From: JAJRVM01 sp963700515
GTDB taxonomy: Bacteria; Planctomycetota; Planctomycetia; Pirellulales; Pirellulaceae
Direction of reading: 5' to 3'
DNA: 64,000 nucleotides
Assembly (NCBI GenBank): GCA_963700515.1
Contig: CAVOXY010000006.1
Span: 231,178-295,177 of the forward strand
The position numbers and the translations under genes are program-made. This document shows, one piece after another, positions 1-9,183 of this stretch. The stretch's first letter is position 1. Each line of letters starts with the position of its first letter. Below the pieces are notes generated by a model, which saw nothing but the letters and a program-made list of their open reading frames with translations, did not search any database and had not been told where the DNA came from.

Positions 1-448
1 CCCGGCCCGCTTCAAGACCGACCGTTCCAGAATCTGGCGGGTGCGCGATGGATCGGCCACGCGGATCCCGGCACACCACGTCTGACAACGAGCCAGGCGA
101 CGAACTGCCAGCCCAGTCACCACGTTGGCGTGAAACAGCATCGACTGCACAATGTCCGGCGGCTGTGCGCTCCATGCGCGGACCAGTTGACTCACTGCCG
201 CCGGAAATCGCCATTTCTGCGTGAATCCGAGGAACTGCAGCGGAATGCCCGCTGCTTCCAAGTAGTCCCACCAGAGCATCACGTGGGGCAGAGGGACGAG
301 GTGCCAGCGAGTACACCGTCGGCTGAAAACGCTGTCGATCGATCTGCCGAGCGAGGTTCGCCAGGCAACGTTCGGCCCCGCCCACCTCCAACTCCGTGAT
401 GACCAGCGCCAGTTTCTTGGGTGACGTCAGACATGAGCAGAGGATCAC
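1..448 (-). CDS. Glycosyltransferase family 4, N-terminal part (cut by window edge)
   Basis: Read on the minus strand, this stretch encodes the N-terminal Rossmann half of a GT4/GT-B glycosyltransferase. The start region reads KKLALVITELEVGGAERCL, with the hydrophobic strand and GGAE turn usual for sugar-nucleotide GT4 enzymes. It continues with segments such as LEAAGIPLQFLG and VQSMLFHANVVTGLAVRR, typical of the acceptor-binding half. The two segments are in different frames, joined by an apparent one-base insertion near 277 (a GGG run), so no single long ORF shows. The protein leaves the window at base 1, so the donor-binding C-terminal half is not seen. The start is uncertain: a GTG at 448 is in frame, while the ATG at 434 is in another frame. 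The acceptor and product cannot be inferred. Confidence 0.7.
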   Translation of the reverse strand, partial: MILCSCLTSPKKLALVITELEVGGAERCLANLARQIDRQRFQPTVYSLAPRPSAPRDALVGLLGSSGHSAAVPRIHAEMAISGGSESTGPRMERTAAGHCAVDAVSRQRGDWAGSSSPGSLSDVVCRDPRGRSIAHPPDSGTVGLEAGR

Positions 449-749
449 GATTTCCAGACGGCTGCCACAGACAGCCGCCAGCCCTTGCACAGTTCGAAAC
501 GACTTGACACGCATCAGATCATCCCAGAATCCCCGCTTCCTTTTCAAGACGAGGTTCGCGGGCCCTGCAGCACCAGCAACCCAAGGACCGCATTCACCCT
601 ATCCACCCCATTCTTCGCCAAAAACGGGGAGCCTCCCCTTTTTCTTGGAAGACTTGCGGTTCGTCGGTACGATCGGCCATAACAGGGCAGCATGGCTCAG
701 GTCCGTCTGCCGAGGTGCGGAAAGTACTGTTGAGGAACTCAAGTCACCG
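449..749. other. Intergenic gap between divergent genes
   Basis: The region lies between the divergently oriented glycosyltransferase and queA, so it should contain both promoters. I see no convincing coding sequence, repeat or named operator in it. Confidence 0.4.
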
Positions 750-1797
750 ATGGCCGATCTCAGTCAATACGACTATGAATTGCCGCGTGAGTTGATCGCT
801 CAGCACGCTCTGAGTTGCCGCAGCGACGCGCGACTGCTGGTTGTTTCGAGGCGGACTTCATCGCTCGACCACGTCCATGTACGGGACCTGCCGGAGCACT
901 TACGTGCCGGGCGATTGCCTGGTTTTGAACGACACGCGAGTATTGGCAGCCCGTCTGCAGGGGTACCGCACGAGCACAGGAGGGCGGTGGTCGGGGCTCT
1001 TCGTTGCCTCCGACTCGGCGGGCCATTGGGAAGTGCTGAGCAGGACGCGGGGAAGACTTCGTGTGGGCGAGACGGTCATGTTGCAGGACCGCCATGCGGA
1101 CGACGCATTCTGCTTGCGGTTTGTGGCGAACCTGGGGGAGGGACTGTGGGCCGTCCAATCGGACGACACCGGACCGCCGGTAGATGTTCTGCAGCGTGTG
1201 GGTCGCGTTCCTTTGCCACCGTACATCCGCGGCGGCGAAATGGATGACGCGGACATCGAGCAGTATCAAACGGTGTTTGCTCGTCGAGCGGGTGCCATTG
1301 CCGCTCCCACGGCAGGACTACACTTCACCGAGGAATTACTGGCTCAATTGAGGCAGTCGGGAATTCATCTTTGTCGCGTCACGCTGCACGTCGGCATCGG
1401 GACATTTCGCCCGATCGCGGTCGAACGTCTGGACGAGCATGAAATGCACTACGAATGGGGGGAGATCACGCAATCGGCGGTCGAGCGGTTGCAGGCCTGT
1501 CGCAGCGCCGGGGGGCGCATCGTGGCGGTCGGGACGACCTGTGTCCGCGTACTGGAGACGGCGGCACAGGGCGGGGAGCTACAAGCGTGGCAGGGGGAGA
1601 CCAACCTCTTCATACGGCCTCCGTTCACATTTCGCGCCGTCGACGCGCTGATCACCAATTTCCATCTCCCCAAGAGCACGCTCCTGGTGCTCGTCCGCAC
1701 ATTCGGCGGGGATGACCTCCTGAAACGGGCTTACGAGGAGGCCATTGCGGAGAGATATCGATTCTTCAGTTACGGGGATGCGATGCTCATCCTGTGA
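750..1797 (+). CDS. queA: S-adenosylmethionine:tRNA ribosyltransferase-isomerase (frameshifted)
   Basis: QueA transfers and isomerises the ribosyl part of AdoMet onto 7-aminomethyl-7-deazaguanine in tRNA, giving epoxyqueuosine. The N terminus, MADLSQYDYELPRELIAQHA, and the later motifs LVLNDTRVLAARL, GAIAAPTAGLHFTEELL, HVGIGTFRPI, HEMHYEWGE, GTTCVRVLE and NLFIRPPF are hallmark QueA blocks in the right order. The reading frame breaks once near 911 (GCC GGG C GAT), consistent with a single inserted base. After correction the protein is about 348 aa, close to the 356 aa of the E. coli enzyme. ATG 750 is the start because the conserved N terminus begins there. No other queuosine gene is adjacent. 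Family assignment is near certain; the frameshift is probably a sequence error. Confidence 0.95.
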
Positions 1798-1919
1798 ACG
1801 ACGGGAGAAACTCCGCAAAACTCATCGCCCCTGCGTAGCTCAGATCGGTCTTGGCCATTATGCTGCGGTCGATCGCCGGGGGTCCGACCAGCACTGGCGG
1901 CTTGTTGTTTTAGTCGCGG

Positions 1920-2003
1920 GACAGGCTTCCAGCCTGTCATTTGGGAGAGCGGCGTTGAATGGGCACTGGAGACGGGCCGATCGTGACAGGCTGAAAGCCT
2001 GTC
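1920..2003. repeat. Pair of ACAGGCT palindromes
   Basis: Two near-identical hairpins lie in the queA-Nudix gap: GACAGGCT-tcc-AGCCTGTC at 1920-1938 and GACAGGCT-gaa-AGCCTGTC at 1985-2003. Each has an 8-bp stem and a 3-nt loop, and the loops are the reverse complement of each other (tcc versus gga/gaa type). They sit downstream of queA and could act as factor-dependent or bidirectional terminators, or belong to a REP-like family. No T-run follows either stem. Confidence 0.75.
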
Positions 2004-2078
2004 GCACGTGCTGATTTCAACTAAGACCAAGCCCCGCTGGGCAAGGCAGAAATTCGAAAACCGAACTAGGAAAGAGCG

Positions 2079-2699
2079 ATGGCTGGTGTGGCTGCCGAAC
2101 GAGTGCTTGTTGTCCCCACGGATTTGCTCCATCGACTCGGCTATTTCCAGGGTTTCATGCCGGGGGTCGAGGGGTACCTGGACACGCTCCTCAGCGGGCA
2201 GCACACGAGCTACCGTCCGCGTGGGGAAATGGAAATCGACCCCAGCTTCAAACAGCTCATCCCGTACGTCATTTTCTGTCACCGCGACGGCGACGGGCAG
2301 TTGTCCGTGTTTCGTTACACGCGAGGCAGCGGGCAAGGCGAGCAGCGTTTGCACCGTAAGCACAGTGTGGGAATTGGGGGCCACATCTCGTCGGACGACG
2401 CCGCCAGCATCGCGCCCTACGCGGAAGGAATGCGACGCGAACTCCAGGAGGAGGTGATCGTCAACACTCCCTACGTAGACCGGTGCGTGGGATTGATCAA
2501 CGACGACGAGACCGAGGTGGGGAAAGTACATCTGGGGGTGGTACACATTTTCGACGTGCAGACGCCCGATGTACAGCCGCGTGAGCGGGAGATCATGGAT
2601 GCCGGTTTTCGGCCGGTGGGCGAACTGCTCGACGATCTCGACGGTTTCGAAAGCTGGTCGCGGATTTGTCTGGAAGCGTTGTTCCAGCACGATTCCTGA
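2079..2699 (+). CDS. Nudix-domain hydrolase-like protein
   Basis: This 206-aa protein has no frame break. Residues of roughly 90-130 carry a Nudix-like signature: HSVGIGGHISSDD, then EGMRRELQEEV, matching the G...REL.EE core of the Nudix box, in which the glutamates bind Mg2+ for hydrolysis of a nucleoside-diphosphate-linked substrate. The spacing between the Gly and the REL block is longer than in the canonical GX5EX7REUXEEXGU motif. A preceding VIFCHRDGDGQLSVFRYTRG strand pair fits the Nudix beta-sheet. The ATG at 2079 is preceded by AGGAAAGAG at a good distance. The substrate cannot be inferred. It stands alone between queA and iscS with gaps on both sides. Confidence 0.75.
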   Translation: MAGVAAERVLVVPTDLLHRLGYFQGFMPGVEGYLDTLLSGQHTSYRPRGEMEIDPSFKQLIPYVIFCHRDGDGQLSVFRYTRGSGQGEQRLHRKHSVGIGGHISSDDAASIAPYAEGMRRELQEEVIVNTPYVDRCVGLINDDETEVGKVHLGVVHIFDVQTPDVQPREREIMDAGFRPVGELLDDLDGFESWSRICLEALFQHDS

Positions 2700-2771
2700 G
2701 GCGGCAGGCTACCTCAAGATGAAGTGCATCGCGATCCGTTAGCCTGCGCCACGGTAGAGACTGAGACGCGG

Positions 2772-3965
2772 ATGGTCCATACACCAGTCTATCTCGACAA
2801 CCACGCCACGACACGTGTCGATCCGCGTGTGGTGGAGGCCATGCTCCCCTTCTTCACGCAACAGTATGGTAACGCCAGCAGCACAAGTCACTCGTTTGGC
2901 TGGCAATCTCAGCAAGCGGTGGAAGTGGCCCGCCAGGCGGTGGCCGAGACTCTCCACGCGGATCCGCGAGAAATCGTCTTTACCAGCGGTGCCACCGAGA
3001 GCAACAACCTGGTGATTCGAGGAGTCGCCGAGAAGCAGCGTCGAAGCGGCAGGCATATTGTCAGTTTGCAGACCGAGCACAAAGCGGTCCTCGATCCGCT
3101 ATCCCGCCTGACTCGTCAAGGTTTCGAAGTCACCTGGCTGCCGGTCGAACCCCAAGGTGGAGATCAAGCCGGGCAGCGTCGATCCGCAGCGGGTGGCGGA
3201 TGCGATTCGCGACGATACGCTGCTGGTGACGATCATGCTGGCCAATAACGAAATCGGCGTCCTCCAACCGTTGGCGGAGATCGGCGGCATTTGCCGTCAG
3301 CGGGGCGTGTTGTTGCACACGGACGCCACGCAGGCCGTCGGCAGAATACCGGTCGACGTGCAGCAGCTCCAGGTCGACCTGCTGAGCTGCTCCGCTCACA
3401 AGCTGTACGGCCCAAAAGGAGTCGGAGCCCTGTACCTGCGGCGCGACGGTGGGCGAGTGCGGTTGGCAGGTCAAATTGTCGGCGGGGGACAGGAGCGCGG
3501 TCTCCGCAGTGGCACGCTCAACGTGCCGGGCATCGTCGGGATGGGGGCCGCAGTCCGATTGTGCTCCGCGGAGATGGCCGGTTGAAGCAGCACGGCTGGC
3601 CCAATTGCGAAATCGGCTGTTCGAAGGTCTCTGTCAGAGCGTTGGCCAAGTCACCCTGAACGGCCCGGCCCTGGCTGTTCCGCACCTGCGATTAGAGGGA
3701 AACTTAAACTGCAGCTTTGCACTGGTTGATGCGAGAAGCGATCATGATGCGCGCTCGAGATATCGCCGTATCCAGTGGCAGCGCTTGCACTTCGGCCAGT
3801 CCCGATCCCAGCCACGTGCTGCGAGCCTTGGGGCTCGACGCCGATCGCGTCCGAGGCAGCCTGCGGTTTGGCATCGGCCGATTCAATACGCCGCAGGAGA
3901 TCGAGTTCACCATTGATACCTTGGCAGAAGCTGTCCACTCCCTGCGGCGGCTGGTCAGCCCCTGA
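2772..3965 (+). CDS. iscS: Cysteine desulfurase, NifS/IscS family (three frameshifts)
   Basis: This PLP enzyme converts cysteine to alanine and leaves a persulfide sulfur for Fe-S cluster or thio-cofactor assembly. Visible blocks are YLDNHATTRVDPRVVEAM at the start, the FTSGATESNN cofactor loop, TEHKAV, ANNEIGVLQP, HTDATQAVG, SAHKLYGPKGVGALY (with the PLP lysine), RSGTLNVPGIVG, and SSGSACTSASPDPSHVLRALG with the catalytic cysteine. The frame changes by +1 near 3150 (CCCC), 3583 and 3733. Corrected length is about 396 aa, normal for the family. Start ATG 2772 gives the usual N terminus. The A-type carrier gene follows 184 bp downstream on the same strand, so the pair probably forms an Fe-S assembly locus. 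Function is secure; the frame breaks are probably artefacts. Confidence 0.93.
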
Positions 3966-4149
3966 TACAATTCACGCAACACTCATAATGACAAACGGTT
4001 ACGAGTTTTCCTCCAAAAACTATCGACTGACGGTTTCCCCAACGCTGGAAATCGAGTATTTTAGACATAGCTGGTTGTAAAAAATCACACGGTTCACGCA
4101 CAGAGCACACGCGTAGAGATGATCTGCGACACAGACGGAGACAGTTTGC

Positions 4150-4483
4150 ATGGCAATCATTTTGACTGAAAAGGCGGCCGCCGAGATTCAACGTGTACGG
4201 GACGAGCAGAAGCTAGAGGGCGACATGCTTGCTCCGCATCGGGGTGGCCGGTGGTGGTTGCAGCGGTTTCAGTTACACGATGGGCTTTGACAAATCTTTC
4301 GACGCGCAGGCCGACAGCAAGTACAACATGCACGGCGTCGATGTCGTGGTGGACAAGAAGAGTTCTTTGTACCTCGATGGTGCGACCATCGATTGGTACG
4401 ACGGCCTGGAGAAGCGCGGGTTCACGTTTGACAACCCGAATGCGGTCAAGACCTGCGGCTGCGGCAGTTCCTTCCAGGCCTAA
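4150..4483 (+). CDS. iscA: A-type iron-sulfur carrier, IscA/ErpA family (frameshifted)
   Basis: A-type carriers accept Fe-S clusters from a scaffold and hand them to apoproteins. The protein begins MAIILTEKAAAEIQRVRDEQ and contains the cluster-ligand motif GVAGGGCSGFSY and the C-terminal pair in NAVKTCGCGSSF, so the three ligand cysteines (C...CGC) are all present. One extra base near 4228 (ATG CTTG CTC) breaks the frame between EGDML and LRIGVAGG. Corrected length is about 110 aa, as expected. It lies downstream of the cysteine desulfurase on the same strand. Whether it is IscA or ErpA cannot be told from the sequence alone. Confidence 0.9.
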
Positions 4484-4810
4484 TCGCACAACCTCCCGTT
4501 GAACGTAACGTGATGGGTCCGGCAACCGTCGGACCTATCGCGTTTCTTGATTCGAGCGTAACATGGCCTGCGTCGGGTTCCCGGCGTCGAAGGCCTGTCA
4601 GGGCCGCTTGGCAAGCCGTGGCGGTCAGCCATCACGACTGCCGGGGACGCCCGTCTTCACCTTTACTTCGACCGGGCGGCGTGTCATAACGGTTCATAGT
4701 TGGTCGACGCTTGCCTGGGCATCCGAGTGCGGCTTCGACGAAGTGCCGCGCGGACGGGACGTTTCGGTGCGTCGTTCTGCGGTGAAGCAACAGGAGGTCG
4801 CCGGGCGACG
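4484..4810. other. Intergenic gap
   Basis: About 330 bp separate the Fe-S carrier from the methylase remnant. I see no persuasive gene, hairpin terminator or repeat here; the open frames through it have no recognisable protein character. Confidence 0.35.
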
Positions 4811-4957
4811 ATGGGTAGTCGAGGCAACAAAGTTCACGTTCTCGGTATCGGTGACGACGCCCAGGAGGGTCCTACCACGGCGGGGTGCGCGCTGCTTCAG
4901 GCGGCCGAACTGATTATCGGATCGGAGGACTCGTGTGAACGACTATCCGCAACTTGA
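4811..4957 (+). pseudogene. N-terminal remnant of a tetrapyrrole methylase (CbiE/CobL-like)
   Basis: The 48-residue reading frame starts MGSRGNKVHVLGIGDDAQEG and continues with ALLQAAELIIGSED. This matches the first beta-alpha-beta unit of precorrin-6Y C5,15-methyltransferases (V.V.GIGDDG..GLT.....L...AD.IIG). The rest of the roughly 400-aa enzyme is absent: the frame ends at 4957 and overlaps the start of bshB1 by 23 bases. It is therefore a truncated gene, caused either by a real deletion or by an assembly collapse exactly at this joint. The GGAGGAC inside its end serves as the ribosome binding site of bshB1. Confidence 0.6.
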
Positions 4958-5663
4958 TGTCGTGGCCGTAGGCGCCCATCCTGATGACGTGGAGATCGCC
5001 TGCGGAGGTACCTTGGCCAAATTGGCTTCGCAAGGCTACCAGGTGGGAATCATTGACTTGACCGACGGCGAGCCGACCCCCAATTCGCCCGGCCCTGAAG
5101 TTCGACTTGCGGAAGCTCAGCAGGCGGCGCAGACGCTCGGCGTCGCCAAACGCATTGTCCTGGACCTTCCCAATCGGCGGCTCTTCGACTCCTTTGAAGC
5201 ACGCGTGGCATTGGCCAAGGAGTTTCGCAAGTACCGGCCGCGGATTGTGATCGGCTTTGGCGGCAAGACCCCCATGGCATCCCCAGACCACTGGCAGGCG
5301 GTCCAAATCACCGATGGCGCCGTGTTCTATTCCCGACTCTCGAAGTGGGACGAGTACTTCGACGGCTTGCCCGTTCACCACGTCACCGCTCAACTCTATT
5401 TTCGACTGGCATTTGAGCCGGCCACCATGGACGGATTCCACAGCCATTTCACCGTCGACATCAGCAGCACGCTGGAGACCAAACTCAACGCCATCCACTG
5501 TTACCAGACCCAGTTCCCACCGGCGAAGTCCTACGTGTTCGAACGCATCCGCGGCGCCGCCCTGCTGGCTGGTTCGGCAGCTGGCTTCACTGCCGGCGAG
5601 ACGTTCGTCGGCACCCGACCGCTGGGCACGCAAGACCTCGTGCAGTTCGTACTGGGGGGCTAG
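4935..5663 (+). CDS. bshB1: BshB1/LmbE-family N-deacetylase
   Basis: This intact 242-aa protein belongs to the LmbE-like (PIG-L) zinc deacetylases. In bacillithiol synthesis BshB1 removes the acetyl group from N-acetylglucosaminyl-malate. The zinc-site motif AHPDDVE is at residues 14-20 with the nearby DLTDGEPTPNSPGPEVRLAE stretch, and the second metal/catalytic motif SPDH is at residues 116-119. The C-terminal SYVFERIRGAALLAGSAAG segment is typical of the BshB1 branch, where the product has the form GE.F....PL. GTG 4935 is the start because GGAGGAC lies 5 bases upstream; no better ATG exists. No bshA or bshC gene is in the window, so the bacillithiol role is inferred from family only. Confidence 0.85.
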   Translation: MNDYPQLDVVAVGAHPDDVEIACGGTLAKLASQGYQVGIIDLTDGEPTPNSPGPEVRLAEAQQAAQTLGVAKRIVLDLPNRRLFDSFEARVALAKEFRKYRPRIVIGFGGKTPMASPDHWQAVQITDGAVFYSRLSKWDEYFDGLPVHHVTAQLYFRLAFEPATMDGFHSHFTVDISSTLETKLNAIHCYQTQFPPAKSYVFERIRGAALLAGSAAGFTAGETFVGTRPLGTQDLVQFVLGG

Positions 5664-6053
5664 TTGCCATCGGGCCCACACGGCTCCCCAAAATCCGGCC
5701 ATCTCTCGCTTCTCAACGTCTCGTTCCGGCGTGTGACCGTTCTCCCTGGCCAATGCGAGGTCCGTTTTCGGGGCCGCAATCTACCCACAGGAAAGCAGCG
5801 TCAGCGAGTGCCGCCGCAACGGACACCCCCTTAGGGTGCCACAAAACCATACGCCGGGTGGGTATACTGGAAATTGGCCATGATCCGCTGTCAGGAAAGT
5901 CAGGGCAGCGGATCTAATATTACGTTGTGAACTTCGATCGCAATCTATGGCGATTGCGCGTCAAGACGCGATCGACATTTGAAATGCAGGTATTTTTTGT
6001 GTCCTCACAAGGCGCACCCAATTCCTCCCGGTTCTACCAACTGCGAGTACACC
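5664..6053. other. Intergenic gap upstream of PEP-CTERM gene
   Basis: This 390-bp stretch is less GC-rich toward its right end, suggesting the promoter of the following secreted protein. No coding sequence, hairpin terminator or known operator is visible. Confidence 0.35.
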
Positions 6054-6839
6054 ATGAAGCGATTTCTTTTGCCGGCGTTAATTGTCTGCTTTCTTCTTCC
6101 AGCGGTCGCTACCAGGGCTGACTACAGTGCCACGGCGAGCATCGATTGGAGTAGTTTTAACGTTCAACTGATCGACCTGTCGGACGGTATCAACGCTCCG
6201 GCATTCAATTGGACCCCCGCAACGGCATACGGTAACGTCTATTCGGACGCCTACACGGTTTATCCGGATGACTTTATGTCCGACAGTCAATCGGCGCCGG
6301 ACTTCACCACCTTGCTCTCGACCAATACTTCCACGGCCGAGGCCCAAAGCAGTACGTTGCGCAGCAGCACGTCGCTTTTTGGCTCGGCGGCGGCTCAATC
6401 CGGCAGCAACCCCTGGGGAGTGTTTAACAACTATTCCTACGCCAGCGCGGAGAACGGCGGCGTTTTTGGACTGAGTGGACAGGGGATTGCCCTCATTTCT
6501 TTTGACTGGCAGATCAGCGTAGCCGGCGCCGTGGGCGACTACGACAACTCGGGCAGTGCGGGCGTCTATATGTATGCCGACTACACTAGTGGGCTCAACC
6601 AGTTCGGCTATGCAGGAAACGGCTTCGATGTGGCGAGTTTCAACGTGGGCACGGGAGATCATTCCGGTACGTTGTCCATGGTCATCTACAATAGTGGTAA
6701 TGGCACGACGACCGGCGACATGTACGTCGGCCTCAACGCTCAAGCGAGCAGTGTGAGTGTCCCCGAGCCAGCATCATTGGCATTAATGTTGGTCGGCCTC
6801 GGATTCGTTGGTTTGGTGGCGCGGCGTCGCTTCAAGTAG
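6054..6839 (+). CDS. PEP-CTERM sorting-domain secreted protein
   Basis: The protein is 261 aa from ATG 6054. It has a signal peptide (MKRFLLPALIVCFLLPAVATRA), then a Ser/Thr/Asn/Gly-rich, cysteine-free beta-type body, and ends with VPEPASLALMLVGLGFVGLVARRRFK. That end is a textbook PEP-CTERM tag: a PEP motif, a hydrophobic helix and an arginine cluster. Such proteins are processed by exosortase and displayed or released in an exopolysaccharide context. An upstream in-frame ATG at 5979 would add a non-signal extension and is rejected. The body shows no recognised enzyme domain. A strong terminator follows 33 bp after the stop, so it is probably a single-gene unit. Confidence 0.9.
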   Translation: MKRFLLPALIVCFLLPAVATRADYSATASIDWSSFNVQLIDLSDGINAPAFNWTPATAYGNVYSDAYTVYPDDFMSDSQSAPDFTTLLSTNTSTAEAQSSTLRSSTSLFGSAAAQSGSNPWGVFNNYSYASAENGGVFGLSGQGIALISFDWQISVAGAVGDYDNSGSAGVYMYADYTSGLNQFGYAGNGFDVASFNVGTGDHSGTLSMVIYNSGNGTTTGDMYVGLNAQASSVSVPEPASLALMLVGLGFVGLVARRRFK

Positions 6840-6872
6840 ACTTGGCAATACCTTCACAGAAGCATTCACAGA

Positions 6873-6902
6873 AGAGCCGCGTGTCAAGCGGCTCTTTTTT
6901 TT
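6873..6902 (+). terminator. Rho-independent terminator of the PEP-CTERM gene
   Basis: A perfect 8-bp stem AGAGCCGC / GCGGCTCT encloses a 7-nt loop (gtgtcaa) and is followed by a run of T on the plus strand. It ends the preceding gene; it is the clearest intrinsic terminator in the window. Confidence 0.92.
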
Positions 6903-7017
6903 GCGCGGGTTGGGTGAAGATGAGCCCGCGTTGGCTACTTGCCGGTGATGTTGCCGTGCGATGTCAATACTTGTTGTCGCTGTCGGCAGATGCGCGTTCC
7001 CGCCGTCATGCGCGCAG

Positions 7018-7993
7018 TCACCGCTTGCGCCACCGGCGCAGCTGCTCGAGCACTTGCCCCAAATCGTCTGGCAACGGCGCCTCGATTTCCAGCGTTTCTC
7101 CGGTCATGGGATGGGCGAACTTCAGCCGTCGAGCGTGCAGCGCCTGGCGATCGAGCAAGATCGTCGGATCGTCGCTCTGGCACAGTTCGCCTTGCGTAAT
7201 CTGAGCACGACCGCCGTAGAGCCGATCACATAACACGGGACAACCGATGTGTGCCAGATGGACGCGGATCTGGTGCGTGCGCCCCGTTTTGGGGAATAGA
7301 CGCAGCACCGCAAAGCCCGCCAGACGCTCCACAACTTCGTAGAACGTGGAAGCCTCACGCGTCGTGCCATGTTGAGCTCGGATCGCCATCTTCTCGCGCT
7401 GATACGGATGAGCGCCAATGGGCTGTTCAATCCAATCACGATCGCGGTCAGGTACGCCGGCCACGATCGCCAGGTATTCCTTTTCAATCGTGCCGCGCTG
7501 CCCACTGCGCTGCCAAGGCCATGTGGGCAGCATCCGTCTTGGCCACCACGATCACGCCGGACGTGTCGCGGTCAAGTCGATGGACGATCCCCGGACGACA
7601 GGCCCCCGCCACGCCACTGAGTTGCGCGAAATGGTGCGAGAGAGCATTGGCCAACGTGCCACCACCATGCCCCTTGCTCGGATGCACCACCATCCGCGGC
7701 GGCTTGTCGATGACCACGAGCGCGTCGTCCTCGTAGAGAATACTCAGCTCGATGGCTTCCGCCACGGGGCCGGCACGGGGTATGTCGGGCAGCACAACCA
7801 ACACTCGTTGCCCGCCGGCAAGTCGGTACGCGGCCTTGGTGCGGCGTCCGTCCACCAGCACGCCCCCGACGCTGATCGCCCGCCGCAACTGGACTCGGCT
7901 GTGAGCCATACACTTCTGCGCCAGGAAGACATCCAAACGCGCGCCGGCATCCTCGTCACCGACAACCAGCTCTAACGGTTCGACCGAGGACAT
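7018..7993 (-). CDS. rluD: Ribosomal large-subunit pseudouridine synthase, RluD family (frameshifted)
   Basis: RluA/RluD-family enzymes isomerise uridines in 23S rRNA. The N-terminal S4-like RNA-binding region (GARLDVFLAQKCMAHSRVQLRRAI) is followed by the catalytic motif GIVHRLDRDTSGVIVVAKT, with the conserved HRLDRDTSG aspartate. Then come EKEYLAIVAGVP, TFYEVVERL, GRTHQIRVHLAHIGCPVLCD and the C-terminal RQALHARRLKFAHP block. One frame change near 7500 (one extra base, after ALAAQW) splits the gene. The corrected product is about 324 aa, as in E. coli RluD. I place the start at the ATG at 7993 (MSSVEPLEL); an upstream ATG at 8029 is also possible. The neighbouring gene on the same strand is far enough away that transcription is likely separate. 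Confidence 0.93.
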
Positions 7994-8157
7994 CAGCACT
8001 TCGATTCGGATCTTATGGCAGCCTGGCATGAAAGCCAGCGGCGCTGCAAGGGCCGTGAAACGTCATTACCCCGGGCATCGGACATGGCAGAGACGACGTG
8101 GCCGAAACGTGGGCACACCGCCCAACTCGGGCCAATGTGACACCGCAAGCGCAGATG

Positions 8158-9183
8158 CTACTGGCCAGCGCCGTCGTTCTTTTCCGGGACCGCCGGCGGC
8201 TCGATTGGCGGAGCGTCCGTTTTCGGCGCGTCGATCGGTGGAGCATCCGTTTTCGGCGGCTCAATCGGTGGGGCGTCCGTTTTCGGCGGCTCATCGGCGG
8301 CATCGTCGGGCATCCGCGGCGCGGTCGCCTCTGGCTTGGGTGGAGTTGTGGCATCCTCGGGCAGGGCCGCATCCCCAGGCGCCGCAGCATTCGCTTCTTC
8401 CTCATCGGCCTCTGGCTTCACCGCTTCTTCGGTGCCACCGATCGGCAGATCTCTCATGAAATCGGAATCGGGAGCCTCGGGAAGGGTCCCCAAATCGCCA
8501 CCCGGCAGGCCCGCGCCCAAGCCACCCAGCCCTTCCCCTTCCATTTTGCGAGGCACAGGTTTCTGGCGCGAGAACCAGTTGTACCAGGACCTCGTGGAAG
8601 CCATTTCCAGTCGAGCGAGGCGTTGTTGAGCGGCTTTTCCCACCGCCGAATCATTCTCCGCGTCAATCACGGCCTGGTAGTACGTTCCGGCCTCTTCCAA
8701 CTGCCCCAGAGCTTCCAAGGTTTCAGCCAAGCCGAGATTCGCACGACGCTGAAGCATCGGCGAATCGGCAATCTGCTTGTGGTCCAAGATGTCGCGATAG
8801 GTACTTTCCGCCGCGTTGAGACTCGTCTCCGCCTTGGCTCGATCCTGAAACAGTAAACGAACACCTTGGGCGGATTCGAGATCGGCGGCGGTTTGAGCGG
8901 CCCACAGGCCGGCCACGGTATCCGCGTAACGGTCGGCGACGGCGCTCAATTCGCTCACCGGATCGGACTGCGGGTCCGATCCCGCGTCCATGTACGACCG
9001 CCAAGCCTGAGCACGCTCAGACTCCCTGCTGTACGCCACGTAATACCAGGCGGCGAGAATGGCCACCACACCCACGACCAACAAACCAATCATGGTCATA
9101 TGGGGACGCACGCGCTCAATCCACTGCCCCAGCGTGTCCGCCAACTCGTTCGTCTGTAGCTCGTGCCGTCTTTTTGATTTCAT
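8158..9183 (-). CDS. Membrane-anchored TPR-like protein with proline-rich tail
   Basis: The 341-aa protein starts MKSKRRHELQTNELADTLG, has one membrane helix at about residues 28-50 (MTMIGLLVVGVVAILAAWYY) and then a helical region with tetratricopeptide character (LGLAETLEALGQLEEAGTYYQAVI). This layout resembles the YfgM/TPR_21 family: a short cytoplasmic N terminus, a single anchor and extracytoplasmic TPRs. The last 90 residues are low complexity, acidic and Pro/Ala rich, with a 10-residue repeat (TDAPPIEPPK type). The start is the ATG at 9183; the open frame runs upstream for 240 more codons but without protein-like content. It could scaffold envelope proteins; no partner is evident. Confidence 0.75.
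   Translation of the reverse strand: MKSKRRHELQTNELADTLGQWIERVRPHMTMIGLLVVGVVAILAAWYYVAYSRESERAQAWRSYMDAGSDPQSDPVSELSAVADRYADTVAGLWAAQTAADLESAQGVRLLFQDRAKAETSLNAAESTYRDILDHKQIADSPMLQRRANLGLAETLEALGQLEEAGTYYQAVIDAENDSAVGKAAQQRLARLEMASTRSWYNWFSRQKPVPRKMEGEGLGGLGAGLPGGDLGTLPEAPDSDFMRDLPIGGTEEAVKPEADEEEANAAAPGDAALPEDATTPPKPEATAPRMPDDAADEPPKTDAPPIEPPKTDAPPIDAPKTDAPPIEPPAVPEKNDGAGQ
8201..8293 (-). repeat. 30-bp coding tandem repeat (10-residue TDAPPI unit)
   Basis: About three 30-bp units beginning g(c/t)(g/a)TCCGTTTTCGGCG encode the decapeptide repeat TDAPPI(E/D)(P/A)PK near the C terminus of the TPR-like protein. Third-base and single-codon differences between units show some divergence. Copy number could vary between strains by slippage. 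Confidence 0.8.

Noticed and set aside
1770..2690. Long 306-aa open frame on the minus strand
   Set aside because: It overlaps the complete Nudix gene in antisense, has no protein-family motif and no ribosome binding site; a shadow of GC-rich coding DNA.
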